Of a stretch of DNA of 64,000 nt, positions 1 to 10,753 are shown piece by piece. Source of the stretch: an uncultured Flavobacteriales bacterium (GTDB taxonomy: Bacteria > Bacteroidota > Bacteroidia > Flavobacteriales_D > Crocinitomicaceae); contig CAIZQH010000021.1 in the NCBI GenBank assembly GCA_903935095.1, positions 186,001-250,000 on the forward strand. Direction: 5' to 3'. The position numbers were made by a program, and so were the translations under genes. A model generated the notes under the pieces. It worked only from the letters and a program-made list of their open reading frames with translations, did no database searches and was not told the DNA's origin. Numbering within the stretch: position 1 is the stretch's first letter; every line of letters begins with the position of its first letter.

Positions 1-466
1 TAAACGAACGAATTTTAGCTGCAACCTGACCTAACAATTGCTTGTCAAATGATTCAAGTGTTACAACAGGTGCTTTTCCTTTTTCGGTCACTGTAGTTAC
101 TTTCACCTCATTCGGAACTTCCAAAATTATTGAGTGAGAGAAACCAAGTGCCAATTCTAAAATTTGACCAGTTGCATTAGCTCGGTAACCAACTCCAATG
201 ACTTCCATTTCTTTTTTCCATCCTTCAGAAACACCTGCGATCATATTATATACTAACGCACGGTATAAACCATGTTTAGAGCGATCATTTGGCGCATCAG
301 ACTGACGAGAAAATGTAATGACATTGTCCTCGATGGTAACACCTACACAAGCATCAATAGCTTGTGATAATTCACCTTTTTTCCCCTTAACCGTAATAAC
401 TGAATCTTTGAAAGTGACTTCAACGCCACTTACGATTGTTACCGGTGCTTTTCCAATTCTTGACAT
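1..466 (-). CDS. rplF: 50S ribosomal protein L6 (3' part beyond window start)
   Basis: Open minus-strand frame from ATG at 464-466 (MSRIGKAPVTIVSGVEVTFKDSVI...), position directly after rpsH in the spc operon; no stop inside the window. Confidence 0.9.
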   Translation of the reverse strand, partial: MSRIGKAPVTIVSGVEVTFKDSVITVKGKKGELSQAIDACVGVTIEDNVITFSRQSDAPNDRSKHGLYRALVYNMIAGVSEGWKKEMEVIGVGYRANATGQILELALGFSHSIILEVPNEVKVTTVTEKGKAPVVTLESFDKQLLGQVAAKIRSF

Positions 467-477
467 TTCTTAACTTT

Positions 478-876
478 TTAATAAACGTAACAAAGGACTT
501 CTCCACCTACATTCAATTTGCGTGCTTCCTTGTCAGTAATAACTCCTTTCGAAGTAGAGACAATAGCAATACCCAAACCGTTTAATACACGTGGCATATC
601 AACTGAACCACTGTATTTACGTAGTCCTGGACGTGATGCACGTTGCAATTTAGTAATGGCAGGAACACGAGTAGATTGATTGTATTTCAATGCAATTTTA
701 ATCGTTCCTTGCTTGTTATCATCTTCAAATTTGTAGTTGAGGATATAACCTTGGTCAAACAATATTTGCGCCATAGCACGTTTTACGTTTGAACCAGGAA
801 TTTCCACCATTTTCAAACCTGCAGCACTCGCATTACGGATGCGTGTGAGAAAATCTGCTATCGGATCTGTATTCAT
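478..876 (-). CDS. rpsH: 30S ribosomal protein S8
   Basis: [16 protein letters not shown]... with C-terminal [13 protein letters not shown]; operon context. Confidence 0.98.
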   Translation of the reverse strand: MNTDPIADFLTRIRNASAAGLKMVEIPGSNVKRAMAQILFDQGYILNYKFEDDNKQGTIKIALKYNQSTRVPAITKLQRASRPGLRKYSGSVDMPRVLNGLGIAIVSTSKGVITDKEARKLNVGGEVLCYVY

Positions 877-898
877 TTCTTCTGTGTTTTTTCTTTAA

Positions 899-1213
899 TT
901 ACCAACTTCCCTTTTTAACTCCTGGGATTTTTCCGGCCAAAGCCATTTCTCTAAAAGTTACCCTTGAGATACCGAATTGACGCATATACCCTCTTGGACG
1001 ACCAGTTAATCCACAACGATTGTGCATTCTGATTTTGGAAGAGTTTGCAGGTAATTTTTGCAATTGCATCATTGCATCCCATTTAGCTGTTTGCATATCT
1101 TCAGAAACTTCTGTCGATTTCAATACTTTCGTTAATTCAGCACGTTTCTTTTCGTATCGAGCAACTAACCTTTCTCTTTTGCGCTCACGCGCTTTCATTG
1201 ATTCCTTTGCCAT
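899..1213 (-). CDS. rpsN: 30S ribosomal protein S14 (zinc-independent type)
   Basis: [10 protein letters not shown]...[28 protein letters not shown]...PGVKKGSW; no CxxC zinc pair. Confidence 0.97.
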   Translation of the reverse strand: MAKESMKARERKRERLVARYEKKRAELTKVLKSTEVSEDMQTAKWDAMMQLQKLPANSSKIRMHNRCGLTGRPRGYMRQFGISRVTFREMALAGKIPGVKKGSW

Positions 1214-1219
1214 TTCTTC

Positions 1220-1771
1220 TTATTTTTTAATAAATGGAAATCCAAATGCGTCTAACAATGCTTTCGCTTCTTCGTCGCTTGCTGCTGAGGTAACAAATGT
1301 AATGTCCATACCTAAAATACGGTTTACTTTGTCAATATCAATTTCTGGGAAAATGATGTGTTCTTTCACTCCTAAATTGAAGTTTCCACGACCATCAAAT
1401 CCTTTTGGATTAATTCCTCGGAAGTCACGAGTTCTCGGCAAAGCTACTGAAAGTAGACGATCTAAGAAGTCATACATTTTATCGCCACGTAGCGTAACTT
1501 TCGTACCAATTGGCATTCCTTTACGTAATTTGAAGTTGGAGATATCCTTTTTGGACAAAGTAGTAATGGCTTTCTGACCAGCTATACGAGATAGATCGGC
1601 AGCAGCGCTATCGATTAATTTCTTATCAGCTACCGCATCACCCATACCTTGGCTTAAAACGATTTTCTCTAATTTCGGAACACTCATAACGGATTTATAT
1701 CCGAAACGTTCCTGAAGCGTTTGCATAATCTCGCCTCTATACTTTTCTTTTAATCTTGGTGTGTAACTCAT
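1220..1771 (-). CDS. rplE: 50S ribosomal protein L5
   Basis: L5-type sequence ([29 protein letters not shown]); operon order. Confidence 0.98.
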   Translation of the reverse strand: MSYTPRLKEKYRGEIMQTLQERFGYKSVMSVPKLEKIVLSQGMGDAVADKKLIDSAAADLSRIAGQKAITTLSKKDISNFKLRKGMPIGTKVTLRGDKMYDFLDRLLSVALPRTRDFRGINPKGFDGRGNFNLGVKEHIIFPEIDIDKVNRILGMDITFVTSAASDEEAKALLDAFGFPFIKK

Positions 1772-2085
1772 TATTTAATCACCTCCCCTGATTTCTTTGA
1801 ATAACGAACTAATTTTCCTTTCTCGTCTTTACGACCGATGCGTGTTGCAATACCACCTACAACTACCATTAGGTTTGAGATATGAAGTGTACCTTCTTTC
1901 TCTTCAATACCACCTTGTGGATTAGCTGCACTTGGCTTGTTGTGCTTTTTAATCATGTTTACACCTGATACAGTAGCACGCATTTTCTCGCGATCAATGT
2001 TAGAGATTTTCCCCTCTTGACCTTTGGATTCACCTGAAATCACTTTCACGGTGTCACCAACTTTAATGTGTAATTTCTTCTGCAT
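1771..2085 (-). CDS. rplX: 50S ribosomal protein L24
   Basis: KOW-like start [24 protein letters not shown]; operon order. Confidence 0.98.
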   Translation of the reverse strand: MQKKLHIKVGDTVKVISGESKGQEGKISNIDREKMRATVSGVNMIKKHNKPSAANPQGGIEEKEGTLHISNLMVVVGGIATRIGRKDEKGKLVRYSKKSGEVIK

Positions 2086-2095
2086 TTTTCAATAA

Positions 2096-2464
2096 TTATA
2101 ACACCTCAGGTGCTAGTGAAACAATTTTCATGTAGTTATTCTCTCTCAATTCACGAGCAACTGGTCCGAAAATACGTGTACCTCTCATTTCACCACCTTG
2201 GTTTAAGATCACACAAGCGTTATCATCAAAACGGATGTAAGATCCATCTTGACGACGTATTTCTTTTTTCGTGCGAACAACTACTGCTTTCGCAACGGAA
2301 CCTTTTTTCACTGCTCCGTTTGGCATAGCACTTTTTACAGTTACTACGATTTTGTCACCTACGGAAGCATAACGTCTTCTCGTTCCGCCTAAAACTCGGA
2401 TGCACAATACTTCTTTGGCTCCTGAATTGTCTGCAACTGATAGTCTGGATTCTGTTTGTATCAT
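2096..2464 (-). CDS. rplN: 50S ribosomal protein L14
   Basis: [33 protein letters not shown]. Confidence 0.99.
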   Translation of the reverse strand: MIQTESRLSVADNSGAKEVLCIRVLGGTRRRYASVGDKIVVTVKSAMPNGAVKKGSVAKAVVVRTKKEIRRQDGSYIRFDDNACVILNQGGEMRGTRIFGPVARELRENNYMKIVSLAPEVL

Positions 2465-2472
2465 CTCTCCGG

Positions 2473-2739
2473 TTATTTAGCTCTTTCAACAATTTCTACT
2501 AATCTCCAGTTCTTTGATTTACTCAAAGGACGTGTTTCCATGATTTTCACCACGTCACCAATGTGGCAATCGTTTGTTTCGTCATGTGCTACGAATTTAG
2601 TGGTCATTTTCACGAATTTCCCGTACTTCGGGTGCTTCACTTTACGTTCCACAGCAACTACGATAGATTTCTCCATTTTGTTACTTGTAACGACACCAAT
2701 TCTTTCTTTTCTTAAATTTCGATTCTCTTCCATGTTCAT
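2473..2739 (-). CDS. rpsQ: 30S ribosomal protein S17
   Basis: [33 protein letters not shown]. Confidence 0.98.
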   Translation of the reverse strand: MNMEENRNLRKERIGVVTSNKMEKSIVVAVERKVKHPKYGKFVKMTTKFVAHDETNDCHIGDVVKIMETRPLSKSKNWRLVEIVERAK

Positions 2740-2754
2740 TTTTTTAGTTCAAGC

Positions 2755-2949
2755 CTAAGCTTGATTTGAACGTTTTGTTAATTCTGTACTCAATCTTGCA
2801 ACCGTTTTACGCATTGCAGTAATGCGTAATGGATTTTCAATTGGCGTCATTCTGTGAGTCAATTTCAAATTAGACAATTGTCCTTTGACATCAATTAGAC
2901 GATTTTTTAAATCCTCGTTCGATAGTTTATTGATTTCTTCTTGTTTCAT
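2755..2949 (-). CDS. rpmC: 50S ribosomal protein L29
   Basis: Small protein with L29-like KNRLIDVKGQLSNLKLTHRM...; operon order. Confidence 0.96.
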   Translation of the reverse strand: MKQEEINKLSNEDLKNRLIDVKGQLSNLKLTHRMTPIENPLRITAMRKTVARLSTELTKRSNQA

Positions 2950-2958
2950 GTTTCAATC

Positions 2959-3384
2959 TTAAATTGGTAAAACATAATCGTTTCGAACAATGAATTTGCA
3001 CTTCACAGGTAACTTCTGTGCAGCTAAACGCATAGCTTCTTTAGCGATTTCGTAAGACACTCCGTCTGCTTCAAACATGATGCAACCCGGTTTAATCACT
3101 GCAACCCAGTGACTAGGAGCTCCCTTACCTTTACCCATACGTACTTCTGCTGGCTTAGAGGTCACCGGCTTGTCTGGGAATATTCGAATCCAAACTTTTC
3201 CTTCACGCTTCATGTATCGTGTAACGGCGATACGGGAAGCTTCAATTTGACGTGAAGTAATCCATCCTGGTTCCAAAGCCTTTAATCCGAAAGAACCAAA
3301 CGCAATTGTCGAACCTCTGTGCGCCAATCCACGATTTCTTCCTTTCTGTACTCTTCTAAATTTTGTTCTTTTAGGCTGTAACAT
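2959..3384 (-). CDS. rplP: 50S ribosomal protein L16
   Basis: [19 protein letters not shown]...; operon order. Confidence 0.99.
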   Translation of the reverse strand: MLQPKRTKFRRVQKGRNRGLAHRGSTIAFGSFGLKALEPGWITSRQIEASRIAVTRYMKREGKVWIRIFPDKPVTSKPAEVRMGKGKGAPSHWVAVIKPGCIMFEADGVSYEIAKEAMRLAAQKLPVKCKFIVRNDYVLPI

Positions 3385-3409
3385 TTCCTGCTAATTTAAC
3401 TGTCTCTAA

Positions 3410-4141
3410 TTATTTTTTCTTTCTCTTGAACGATGCAGGTTTGCGATCGCCGTTATTGTTGTTGTTATTATTTCCACCACCAGTTGCTACACCGATGTTT
3501 GGAGATAAGTCACGCTTACCATAAACTTCACCACGGCAAATCCAAACTTTAATACCCAAACGACCGTAAGTCGTATGTGCTTCAGCTAATGCATAGTCGA
3601 TGTCAGCTCTAAACGTATGAAGAGGTGTTCTACCATCTTTATACATTTCAGAACGTGCCATCTCTGCACCATTTAAACGTCCAGAAATTTTAATCTTAAT
3701 TCCTTCTGCACCCATTCTCATGGTTCCTGCGATCGCCATTTTAATAGCGCGACGGAATGAGATACGTGCTTCAAGTTGACGAGCAACTCCATCCGCCACT
3801 AAACGAGCATCCAATTCTGGACGTTTCACCTCGAAAATGTTGATTTGAATTTCTTTTTTCGTCAATTTTTTTAACTCTTCTTTTAGTTTGTCAACCTCTT
3901 GACCACCTTTTCCAATGATTACTCCTGGACGAGCGGTGTTGATGGTAACCGTTACTAACTTCAAGGTGCGTTCGATGATGATTTTAGCAATACTTGCTTT
4001 CGCCAATCGTGCGCTCAAATATTTACGGATTTGGTCGTCTTCTACAATTTTATCTTTGTAGTCCTTTCCTCCATACCAATTTGACTCCCATCCAGTGATG
4101 TAACCTAGTCTATTTCCAATTGGATTTGTCTTTTGTCCCAT
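3410..4141 (-). CDS. rpsC: 30S ribosomal protein S3 with Gly/Asn-rich C-terminal tail
   Basis: [15 protein letters not shown]..., KH motif [14 protein letters not shown]; tail [14 protein letters not shown]. Confidence 0.99.
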   Translation of the reverse strand: MGQKTNPIGNRLGYITGWESNWYGGKDYKDKIVEDDQIRKYLSARLAKASIAKIIIERTLKLVTVTINTARPGVIIGKGGQEVDKLKEELKKLTKKEIQINIFEVKRPELDARLVADGVARQLEARISFRRAIKMAIAGTMRMGAEGIKIKISGRLNGAEMARSEMYKDGRTPLHTFRADIDYALAEAHTTYGRLGIKVWICRGEVYGKRDLSPNIGVATGGGNNNNNNNGDRKPASFKRKKK

Positions 4142-4150
4142 TTCTTAAAC

Positions 4151-4546
4151 TTATTTAGTACCGTCAACTACGATCGTAACGTGGTTCGATCTTTTTCTAA
4201 TTCTGTGTGCTCTTCCTTGGGGTGCTGGTTGAATTCTTTTCAACATCGTACCTCCACCAACTTCAACTCGGCTAACAACTAACTTTTCTTGACCAATGTC
4301 AGAACCTTCGTTTTTTGTTTCCCAGTTAGCAATTGCAGAACGCAATAACTTTCCTAGGCTTGTCGAAGCAACTTTTCCATTGAACTGCAAAATGTTCAAT
4401 GCTTTATTTACTTCAACTCCGCGAATTAAATCAGCAACTAATCTCATCTTACGAGGAGAGATTCCCGAATTATTCAAATGCGCAATCGCAATTGATTTCT
4501 TGTTTTCTTTAAGCTGTTCAGCTCTTAAGCGTTTTCTGGCTCCCAT
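4151..4546 (-). CDS. rplV: 50S ribosomal protein L22
   Basis: L22-like [21 protein letters not shown]...[16 protein letters not shown]. Confidence 0.98.
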   Translation of the reverse strand: MGARKRLRAEQLKENKKSIAIAHLNNSGISPRKMRLVADLIRGVEVNKALNILQFNGKVASTSLGKLLRSAIANWETKNEGSDIGQEKLVVSRVEVGGGTMLKRIQPAPQGRAHRIRKRSNHVTIVVDGTK

Positions 4547-4560
4547 GACTGCTTTAAATC

Positions 4561-4839
4561 TTAACGTTTCTTATCTTTTTTATTACCACCATGCCCGCGG
4601 AAATTACGGGTAGGGGAGAACTCTCCTAATTTGTGACCAACCATATTTTCAGTAGCATATACCGGAATAAATTTGTTTCCGTTGTGAACTGCGAAGGTTA
4701 ATCCAACAAATTCAGGTGTAATTGTAGACGCTCGAGACCAAGTTTTAATTACAGCCTTGCTGCTTGCAGCTTGAGCATCGTCAACTCTTTTCATTAATTT
4801 ATAATGAACGAATGGCGGTTTCTTTAATGAACGACTCAT
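4561..4839 (-). CDS. rpsS: 30S ribosomal protein S19
   Basis: [15 protein letters not shown]...[18 protein letters not shown]. Confidence 0.99.
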   Translation of the reverse strand: MSRSLKKPPFVHYKLMKRVDDAQAASSKAVIKTWSRASTITPEFVGLTFAVHNGNKFIPVYATENMVGHKLGEFSPTRNFRGHGGNKKDKKR

Positions 4840-4842
4840 ATC

Positions 4843-5667
4843 CTATTTTTTTCTTCTTTCTACAATAAACTTATCAGAATACTTGCTTTTGGATCTTGTT
4901 TTAAATCCTTTAGCAGGCATACCATTTCTTGATCTAGGGTGTCCTCCAGAATTTCTTCCTTCACCACCACCCATCGGGTGATCAACAGGGTTCATAACCA
5001 CACCACGAACACGTGGACGGCGACCTAACCATCTTGAACGACCAGCTTTTCCAGATACAACTAAGTTGTGTTCAGAATTTGAAACAGAACCAATAGTCGC
5101 TAAACAAGTAGTTAAAATCATTCGCGTTTCACCTGAAGGCATTTTGATGATAGCATATTTACCATCTCTTGCGTTCAATTGCGCGTATGTTCCAGCTCCT
5201 CTTGCGATGATTCCTCCAGCTCCTGGTTTCAATTCGATGTTGTGTATCACAGTTCCTAATGGAACATCAGATAAATACATCGCATGACCAACATTTGGTG
5301 TAGCGCTTTTACCGGCTAAAACTTGATCTCCTACTTTCAATCCAGTTGGAGCGATAATGTATCGTTTCTCTCCATCTGCATAAAACAAAAGTGCAATATT
5401 TGCCGTTCTGTTTGGATCGTATTCAATCGTTTTTACCGTTGCAGGAATGTCAAACTTGTTACGTTTGAAATCAATGATCCGATATTTTTGTTTATGACCA
5501 CCACCTAAGTAGCGCATTGTCATGCGACCGTCGTTATTACGACCACCGCTTTTCTTCATACTGGAAACCAAGCTTTTTTCAGGTGAAGAAGCTGTAATTT
5601 CAGCGAACTCCATAGCCACTTTATGACGTTGACCTGGTGTTGTTGGTTTGAATTTTTTAAGACTCAT
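4843..5667 (-). CDS. rplB: 50S ribosomal protein L2
   Basis: [12 protein letters not shown]...[14 protein letters not shown]. Confidence 0.99.
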   Translation of the reverse strand: MSLKKFKPTTPGQRHKVAMEFAEITASSPEKSLVSSMKKSGGRNNDGRMTMRYLGGGHKQKYRIIDFKRNKFDIPATVKTIEYDPNRTANIALLFYADGEKRYIIAPTGLKVGDQVLAGKSATPNVGHAMYLSDVPLGTVIHNIELKPGAGGIIARGAGTYAQLNARDGKYAIIKMPSGETRMILTTCLATIGSVSNSEHNLVVSGKAGRSRWLGRRPRVRGVVMNPVDHPMGGGEGRNSGGHPRSRNGMPAKGFKTRSKSKYSDKFIVERRKK

Positions 5668-5676
5668 GGTTGAACA

Positions 5677-5973
5677 TTAATAATTGTTAAATAAATCAAT
5701 GGTTTCACCATCTGCTACGGTTACGACAGCCTTTTTCCATTGTTTGCTTTTCTGTTCAACAATGCCTTTATTGGTGTACTTCACAGAGGATTTACCACCA
5801 CCATAATTTAATGTATGAACATCTGTGACATGTACTCCATACACCTTCTCGATGGCGTTTTTAATCTCAATTTTATTAGCCGTACGAGTCACCTCAAAAG
5901 TAAAGCGATTCAAACGCTCACTTTGTAAAGTTGCTTTCTCAGTAATGATCGGCTTTCTAATAATTGTATGCAT
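5677..5973 (-). CDS. rplW: 50S ribosomal protein L23
   Basis: IIRKPIITEKATLQSERLNRFTFEV; operon order. Confidence 0.98.
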   Translation of the reverse strand: MHTIIRKPIITEKATLQSERLNRFTFEVTRTANKIEIKNAIEKVYGVHVTDVHTLNYGGGKSSVKYTNKGIVEQKSKQWKKAVVTVADGETIDLFNNY

Positions 5974-5978
5974 AACGT

Positions 5979-6602
5979 TTAGTTAAGAATAGTTTGAATT
6001 TTATCTATTGAGCTTGCTGCCAAAACAACTTTCCCAGCATTCAATACATCGAATGTATTAAATGAGTCTGCTGTTACGACTTTCACTCTTCCAAGGTTAC
6101 GTGCCGCTAAGTATACGTTGTCTGTTTTCTCTCCAAGAATCAACAATACTTTTTGGTTTTCAAGTTTCAATGACGTTAATAAAGTTTTGAAGTCTTTTGT
6201 TTTTGCATTCAAATTCAAATCTTCAATAATCATTAATCCATCATTCTTCGCTTTAAACGAGAAAGCTGATTTACGTGCAAGACGTTTCAATTTCACGTTT
6301 AATTTAAAGTGGTAATTTCTTGGGCGAGGTCCGAAGATACGTCCACCCCCAACACGTGTACCAGATTTAGCGCTACCCGCACGAGCACCACCTGTGCCTT
6401 TTTGCTTTTTCAACTTTCTAGTTGATCCAGCAATCTCGGCACGTTCTTTTGATTTGTGCGTTCCTTGACGACGATTCGCCAAGTGTTGTTTTACATCCAA
6501 GTAAATGGCGTGGTTGTTTGGTTCGATTCCAAAAACCTCCTCTGAAAGTGTTACTGACTTCGCAGTAGCTACTCCTTTTGAATCGTATATTTTCAGTTTC
6601 AT
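5979..6602 (-). CDS. rplD: 50S ribosomal protein L4
   Basis: QGTHKSKERAEIAGSTRKLKKQKGTGGARAGSAKS. Confidence 0.98.
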   Translation of the reverse strand: MKLKIYDSKGVATAKSVTLSEEVFGIEPNNHAIYLDVKQHLANRRQGTHKSKERAEIAGSTRKLKKQKGTGGARAGSAKSGTRVGGGRIFGPRPRNYHFKLNVKLKRLARKSAFSFKAKNDGLMIIEDLNLNAKTKDFKTLLTSLKLENQKVLLILGEKTDNVYLAARNLGRVKVVTADSFNTFDVLNAGKVVLAASSIDKIQTILN

Positions 6603-7216
6603 TACTTGTTAATTGTTACAGTTGAACCTTTTGCACCTGGAATCGACCCTTTAATGATCACTAGATTCTTTTCTGCAATTACCTTTAACACTTGAAGGTT
6701 TGAAGCCAATCTTCTCTTGTTTCCCATTTGTCCAGCCATTCGCATACCTTTAAATACACGAGCTGGATAAGAGCAAGCTCCAATTGAACCTGGTGCACGA
6801 AGTCTGTTATGCTGACCGTGAGTCGCTTGACCAACCCCAGCAAATCCATGCCTTCTAACTACCCCTTGGAATCCTTTTCCTTTAGAGGTTCCAATAACAT
6901 CAACAAATTCTCCTTCTTCGAAAATGTCGACTAAAACAGTATCTCCTAATGTTGCTTGATCGAATCCTTTGAATTCAACCAACTTCGCTTTTGGAGAAGT
7001 GTTCGCTTTTTTGAAATGGCCTTTCAATGCATTCGGAGTATTCTTTTCTTTCTTCTCTCCGAACCCTAACTGAACTGCTTCGTAACCATCTCTGTCTTGT
7101 GTTTTTATTTGGGTCACAACACAAGGACCAGCTTCAATAACCGTGCATGGTAAAGATTTACCCTCGGCACTATAGATGCTAGTCATCCCGATTTTACGTC
7201 CAATAATTCCTGGCAT
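6602..7216 (-). CDS. rplC: 50S ribosomal protein L3
   Basis: [14 protein letters not shown]...[23 protein letters not shown]. Confidence 0.99.
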   Translation of the reverse strand: MPGIIGRKIGMTSIYSAEGKSLPCTVIEAGPCVVTQIKTQDRDGYEAVQLGFGEKKEKNTPNALKGHFKKANTSPKAKLVEFKGFDQATLGDTVLVDIFEEGEFVDVIGTSKGKGFQGVVRRHGFAGVGQATHGQHNRLRAPGSIGACSYPARVFKGMRMAGQMGNKRRLASNLQVLKVIAEKNLVIIKGSIPGAKGSTVTINK

Positions 7217-7233
7217 ATACTAGTTGTTAAAAA

Positions 7234-7539
7234 TTACACTTTAATTTCTACGTCGACTCCACTTGGAAGTTCCAACTTCATCAACGCATCTACTGTTTTC
7301 GATGAACTACTATAAATGTCCATCAATCTTTTGTACGCACACAACTCAAATTGCTCACGCGCTTTTTTGTTAACGTGTGGTGAACGCAATACAGTATAGA
7401 TTCTTTTGTGTGTTGGAAGTGGAATTGGTCCGCTTACTACAGCACCTGTAGATTTAACTGTTTTTACGATTTTCTCCGCTGATTTATCAAGGAGGTTGTG
7501 ATCGTACGATTTTAATTTTATTCTAATTTTTTGGCTCAT
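7234..7539 (-). CDS. rpsJ: 30S ribosomal protein S10
   Basis: [22 protein letters not shown]...[26 protein letters not shown]. Confidence 0.99.
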   Translation of the reverse strand: MSQKIRIKLKSYDHNLLDKSAEKIVKTVKSTGAVVSGPIPLPTHKRIYTVLRSPHVNKKAREQFELCAYKRLMDIYSSSSKTVDALMKLELPSGVDVEIKV

Positions 7540-7551
7540 CTGATTTTTCTT

Positions 7552-9657
7552 TTAAGCTGTGACTTTACCATTTGCTTTTGCTACTACATCCTCAGCAACG
7601 TTTTTAGGAGCCTCTGAGTAATGCGAGAATTCCATAGAAGAACTAGCACGTCCGGATGTAATGGTACGTAACTGAGTTACATATCCAAACATTTCAGATA
7701 GAGGAACATCTGCTTTCAATACTTTCGCACCGTTACGATCATCCATTCCACGCATCATTCCACGTCTTCTGTTCAAGTCACCTACAACGTCTCCCATATT
7801 TTCTTCTGGAGTAACCACTTCTAATTTCATGATTGGCTCTAATAGAATCGGGCTACATCCTTTCAATGCTCCTCTGTACGCCATTCGGGCACAAAGTTCA
7901 AAGGATAAAGAATCTGAATCGACTGCGTGGTAAGAACCATCCAGCAATTCAACTTTCATCGCTTCAATAGGGTATCCGGCAAGAACTCCATTTTTCATGG
8001 AATCTTTAAATCCTTTCTCAACAGATGGAATAAATTCACGAGGAATGTTACCACCTTTGATGCTGTTTATAAATTCAAGACCTGTTTTCTCTGCGTTATC
8101 TTGAGCAGAAATTTTCACCAAGATATCAGCAAATTTACCACGTCCACCTGATTGTTTTTTGTAAACTTCTCTGTGGTTCGTTTCGCCTGTGATGGCTTCA
8201 CGGTAGGTAACTTGAGGTGCTCCTTGATTTACTTCTACTTTAAACTCTCTTTTCAAACGGTCGATGATAATCTCTAAGTGAAGCTCACCCATTCCTGAGA
8301 TAATCGTTTGACCTGATTCCTCATCTGTGTTAACACGGAATGTTGGATCTTCTTCAGAAAGTTTTGATAAACCGATCGATAATCGGTCAGTATCTGCTTG
8401 TGTTTTAGGTTCAATTGCCAATCCGATAACTGGATCAGGGAACACCATAGACTCAAGAACGATTGGTGCATTTTCAGCACACAAGGTATCCCCAGTTTTG
8501 ATGTCTTTAAATCCAACAACCGCACCGATATCTCCTGCACCTAATTCACTAATTTGATTCTGTTTGTTAGCGTGCATTTGGAAAATACGAGAAATACGCT
8601 CTTTGTTGTCTGAACGTGTGTTCAAAACGTAAGAACCAGCTACTAATTTACCTGAGTAAGCACGAACAAAACACAAACGACCAACAAATGGGTCTGTTGC
8701 AATTTTAAAAGCTAAACCAGCGAAAGGCTCATCATAAGATGGCTTACGCAATTCTTCTTTCTCCGTTTTTGGATTGATTCCGATTACACCTTCGATGTCC
8801 ATTGGTGAAGGAAGGATTTCCATTACCATGTCCAACATTGCTTGAACTCCTTTGTTTTTGAATGAAGAACCACACATCATTGGCACAACTTTCCCGGAGA
8901 TTGTTGCTTCGCGTAATGCATTCAAAATTTCACGTTCTGTTAATGAATTTTCATCTTCAAAGAATTTCTCCATTAAAGATTCGTCAAATTCAGCAACTGC
9001 TTCTAATAATTCGCTACGTAATTGGCGAGCTTCATCGATAATGTCAGCAGGAATTTCAATCTCTTGGAATGTCATTCCAAAATCTTCTTCATTCCAAGTG
9101 ATGCCTTTAAAGTTAATTAAGTCAACAACTCCTTTGAAGTTGTCTTCTTCACCAATGTTAATTTGTAAAGGAAGTGCATGACTACCTAACATGGTTTTTA
9201 CTTGGCGACAAACATTTAAGAAATCAGCACCTTGACGGTCCATTTTGTTCACGAATCCAATACGTGGCACATTATAGTTATTTGCCAATCTCCAATTTGT
9301 TTCAGATTGAGGCTCAACACCATCAACAGCTGAAAACAAGAAAACCAATCCATCTAGAACACGTAAAGAACGATTAACTTCAACTGTAAAGTCAACGTGT
9401 CCTGGTGTATCAATAATGTTTACGTGATAATCTTGACCTCGGTATTTCCAATCTAGTGTTGTAGCAGCAGAAGTAATGGTGATACCACGTTCTTGTTCTT
9501 GCTCCATCCAGTCCATTGTAGCAGCTCCATCATGAACTTCTCCAATTTTATGACTAACACCACCGTAAAATAAGATACGCTCAGTAGTGGTCGTTTTTCC
9601 TGCGTCGATGTGAGCAGCAATCCCGATGTTTCTAGTATATTTTAAATCTCTAGCCAT
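7552..9657 (-). CDS. fusA: Elongation factor G
   Basis: [36 protein letters not shown] motifs; 701 aa; operon context. Confidence 0.99.
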   Translation of the reverse strand: MARDLKYTRNIGIAAHIDAGKTTTTERILFYGGVSHKIGEVHDGAATMDWMEQEQERGITITSAATTLDWKYRGQDYHVNIIDTPGHVDFTVEVNRSLRVLDGLVFLFSAVDGVEPQSETNWRLANNYNVPRIGFVNKMDRQGADFLNVCRQVKTMLGSHALPLQINIGEEDNFKGVVDLINFKGITWNEEDFGMTFQEIEIPADIIDEARQLRSELLEAVAEFDESLMEKFFEDENSLTEREILNALREATISGKVVPMMCGSSFKNKGVQAMLDMVMEILPSPMDIEGVIGINPKTEKEELRKPSYDEPFAGLAFKIATDPFVGRLCFVRAYSGKLVAGSYVLNTRSDNKERISRIFQMHANKQNQISELGAGDIGAVVGFKDIKTGDTLCAENAPIVLESMVFPDPVIGLAIEPKTQADTDRLSIGLSKLSEEDPTFRVNTDEESGQTIISGMGELHLEIIIDRLKREFKVEVNQGAPQVTYREAITGETNHREVYKKQSGGRGKFADILVKISAQDNAEKTGLEFINSIKGGNIPREFIPSVEKGFKDSMKNGVLAGYPIEAMKVELLDGSYHAVDSDSLSFELCARMAYRGALKGCSPILLEPIMKLEVVTPEENMGDVVGDLNRRRGMMRGMDDRNGAKVLKADVPLSEMFGYVTQLRTITSGRASSSMEFSHYSEAPKNVAEDVVAKANGKVTA

Positions 9658-9660
9658 GCC

Positions 9661-10131
9661 TTAGAATCTGAAATGTGAAAATGCTTTATTCGCTTCTGCC
9701 ATTCTCATTGTATCTTCTTTTTTCTTGAAAGCAGCGCCTTCTTCTTTCGAAGCAGCAATAATTTCAGAAGCTAATCTTTGTGACATTGTTTTTTCATTTC
9801 GTTTACGAGCGTAACCAATTAACCATTTCATAGCTAACGATGCTTTACGTTCTTCACGAACAGGGGTAGGGATTTGGAAAGTAGCTCCACCTACGCGGCG
9901 ACTTCTAACCTCAACAGCTGGAGTAACATTTTCTAATGCTTTTCTCCAAACGTCTAATCCTTCTGTTTCTTCTATTTTTTTATCTACGATTTCAATGGCA
10001 TCGTAAAATAAACGGAATGCTAAACTTTTCTTACCATCTAGCATTAAATTGTTGACAAATTTTGTGACTACCTGATCGTTGAATTTCGGATCTGGTAGAA
10101 TCGCAATTTTTTTGGCTTTTCTTCTTCTCAT
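9661..10131 (-). CDS. rpsG: 30S ribosomal protein S7
   Basis: S7-like MRRRKAKKI...[16 protein letters not shown]; between rpsL and fusA. Confidence 0.98.
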   Translation of the reverse strand: MRRRKAKKIAILPDPKFNDQVVTKFVNNLMLDGKKSLAFRLFYDAIEIVDKKIEETEGLDVWRKALENVTPAVEVRSRRVGGATFQIPTPVREERKASLAMKWLIGYARKRNEKTMSQRLASEIIAASKEEGAAFKKKEDTMRMAEANKAFSHFRF

Positions 10132-10147
10132 TTTGTAAAGCTTTTAA

Positions 10148-10525
10148 TTATTTCTGCTTAGGACGTTTAGTACCATATTTGGATCTTCTTTGGCTACGAC
10201 CTTGAACTCCAGCCGTATCCTCTGCACCACGAACAATGTGGTAACGTACCCCTGGAAGGTCTTTAACCCTTCCTCCTCGCACAAGTACTAATGAGTGTTC
10301 TTGAAGATTGTGACCTTCGCCACCAATGTAAGCGTTGACTTCTTTTCCGTTCGTTAAGCGAACACGCGCCACTTTACGCATAGCCGAGTTTGGCTTTTTA
10401 GGTGTAGTCGTGTAAACACGAACACACACACCTTTACGTTGTGGACATGAATCAAGCGCAGCAGACTTACTTTTCTTCACCACCGCAGTTCTTCCTTTGC
10501 GAACTAACTGTTGAATAGTTGGCAT
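10148..10525 (-). CDS. rpsL: 30S ribosomal protein S12 (start moved from ORF-track 10582 to ATG at 10523-10525)
   Basis: [12 protein letters not shown] is the canonical S12 N-terminus; the extra 19 codons in the ORF track lie over a promoter-like element and leader hairpin. Confidence 0.98.
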   Translation of the reverse strand: MPTIQQLVRKGRTAVVKKSKSAALDSCPQRKGVCVRVYTTTPKKPNSAMRKVARVRLTNGKEVNAYIGGEGHNLQEHSLVLVRGGRVKDLPGVRYHIVRGAEDTAGVQGRSQRRSKYGTKRPKQK

Positions 10526-10579
10526 AAAATACTCTTGTTTTAAAATAAATAATAACCCCCAAACGTACTTTGAGGGGTG

Positions 10580-10609
10580 CAAAGATACCTATTTATTTTT
10601 AAATTCCAA
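10580..10609 (-). promoter_or_regulatory. Bacteroidetes-type promoter for the str-S10-spc operon
   Basis: Minus strand reads TTG (10609-10607), 19 nt, TATCTTTG (10587-10580), matching the -33 TTG / -7 TAnnTTTG consensus. Confidence 0.7.
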
Positions 10610-10710
10610 GAGCTTATTTAAAAAAGATGAAGTTTTTTAACAAATAAATGTGTGTTAAAACACATCTACGAGGTAACTTGTTCTGTCCAATCGATTTAGT
10701 AGAAATAAAA

Positions 10711-10732
10711 AAAAGCATCCGAAGATGCTTTT
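10711..10732 (-). terminator. Rho-independent-like hairpin downstream of pdhB
   Basis: AAAAGCATC-CGAA-GATGCTTTT preceded on + by an A-run (T-run on minus strand). Confidence 0.75.
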
Positions 10733-10753
10733 GAACTCGTTTCAATCGAAATT

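Noticed and set aside
1020-1577. 185-aa + strand ORF across rpsN/rplE
   Set aside because: Antisense shadow ORF over two ribosomal protein genes.
8274-8540. 88-aa same-strand alternate-frame ORF inside fusA
   Set aside because: Out-of-frame reading of EF-G with no independent evidence.
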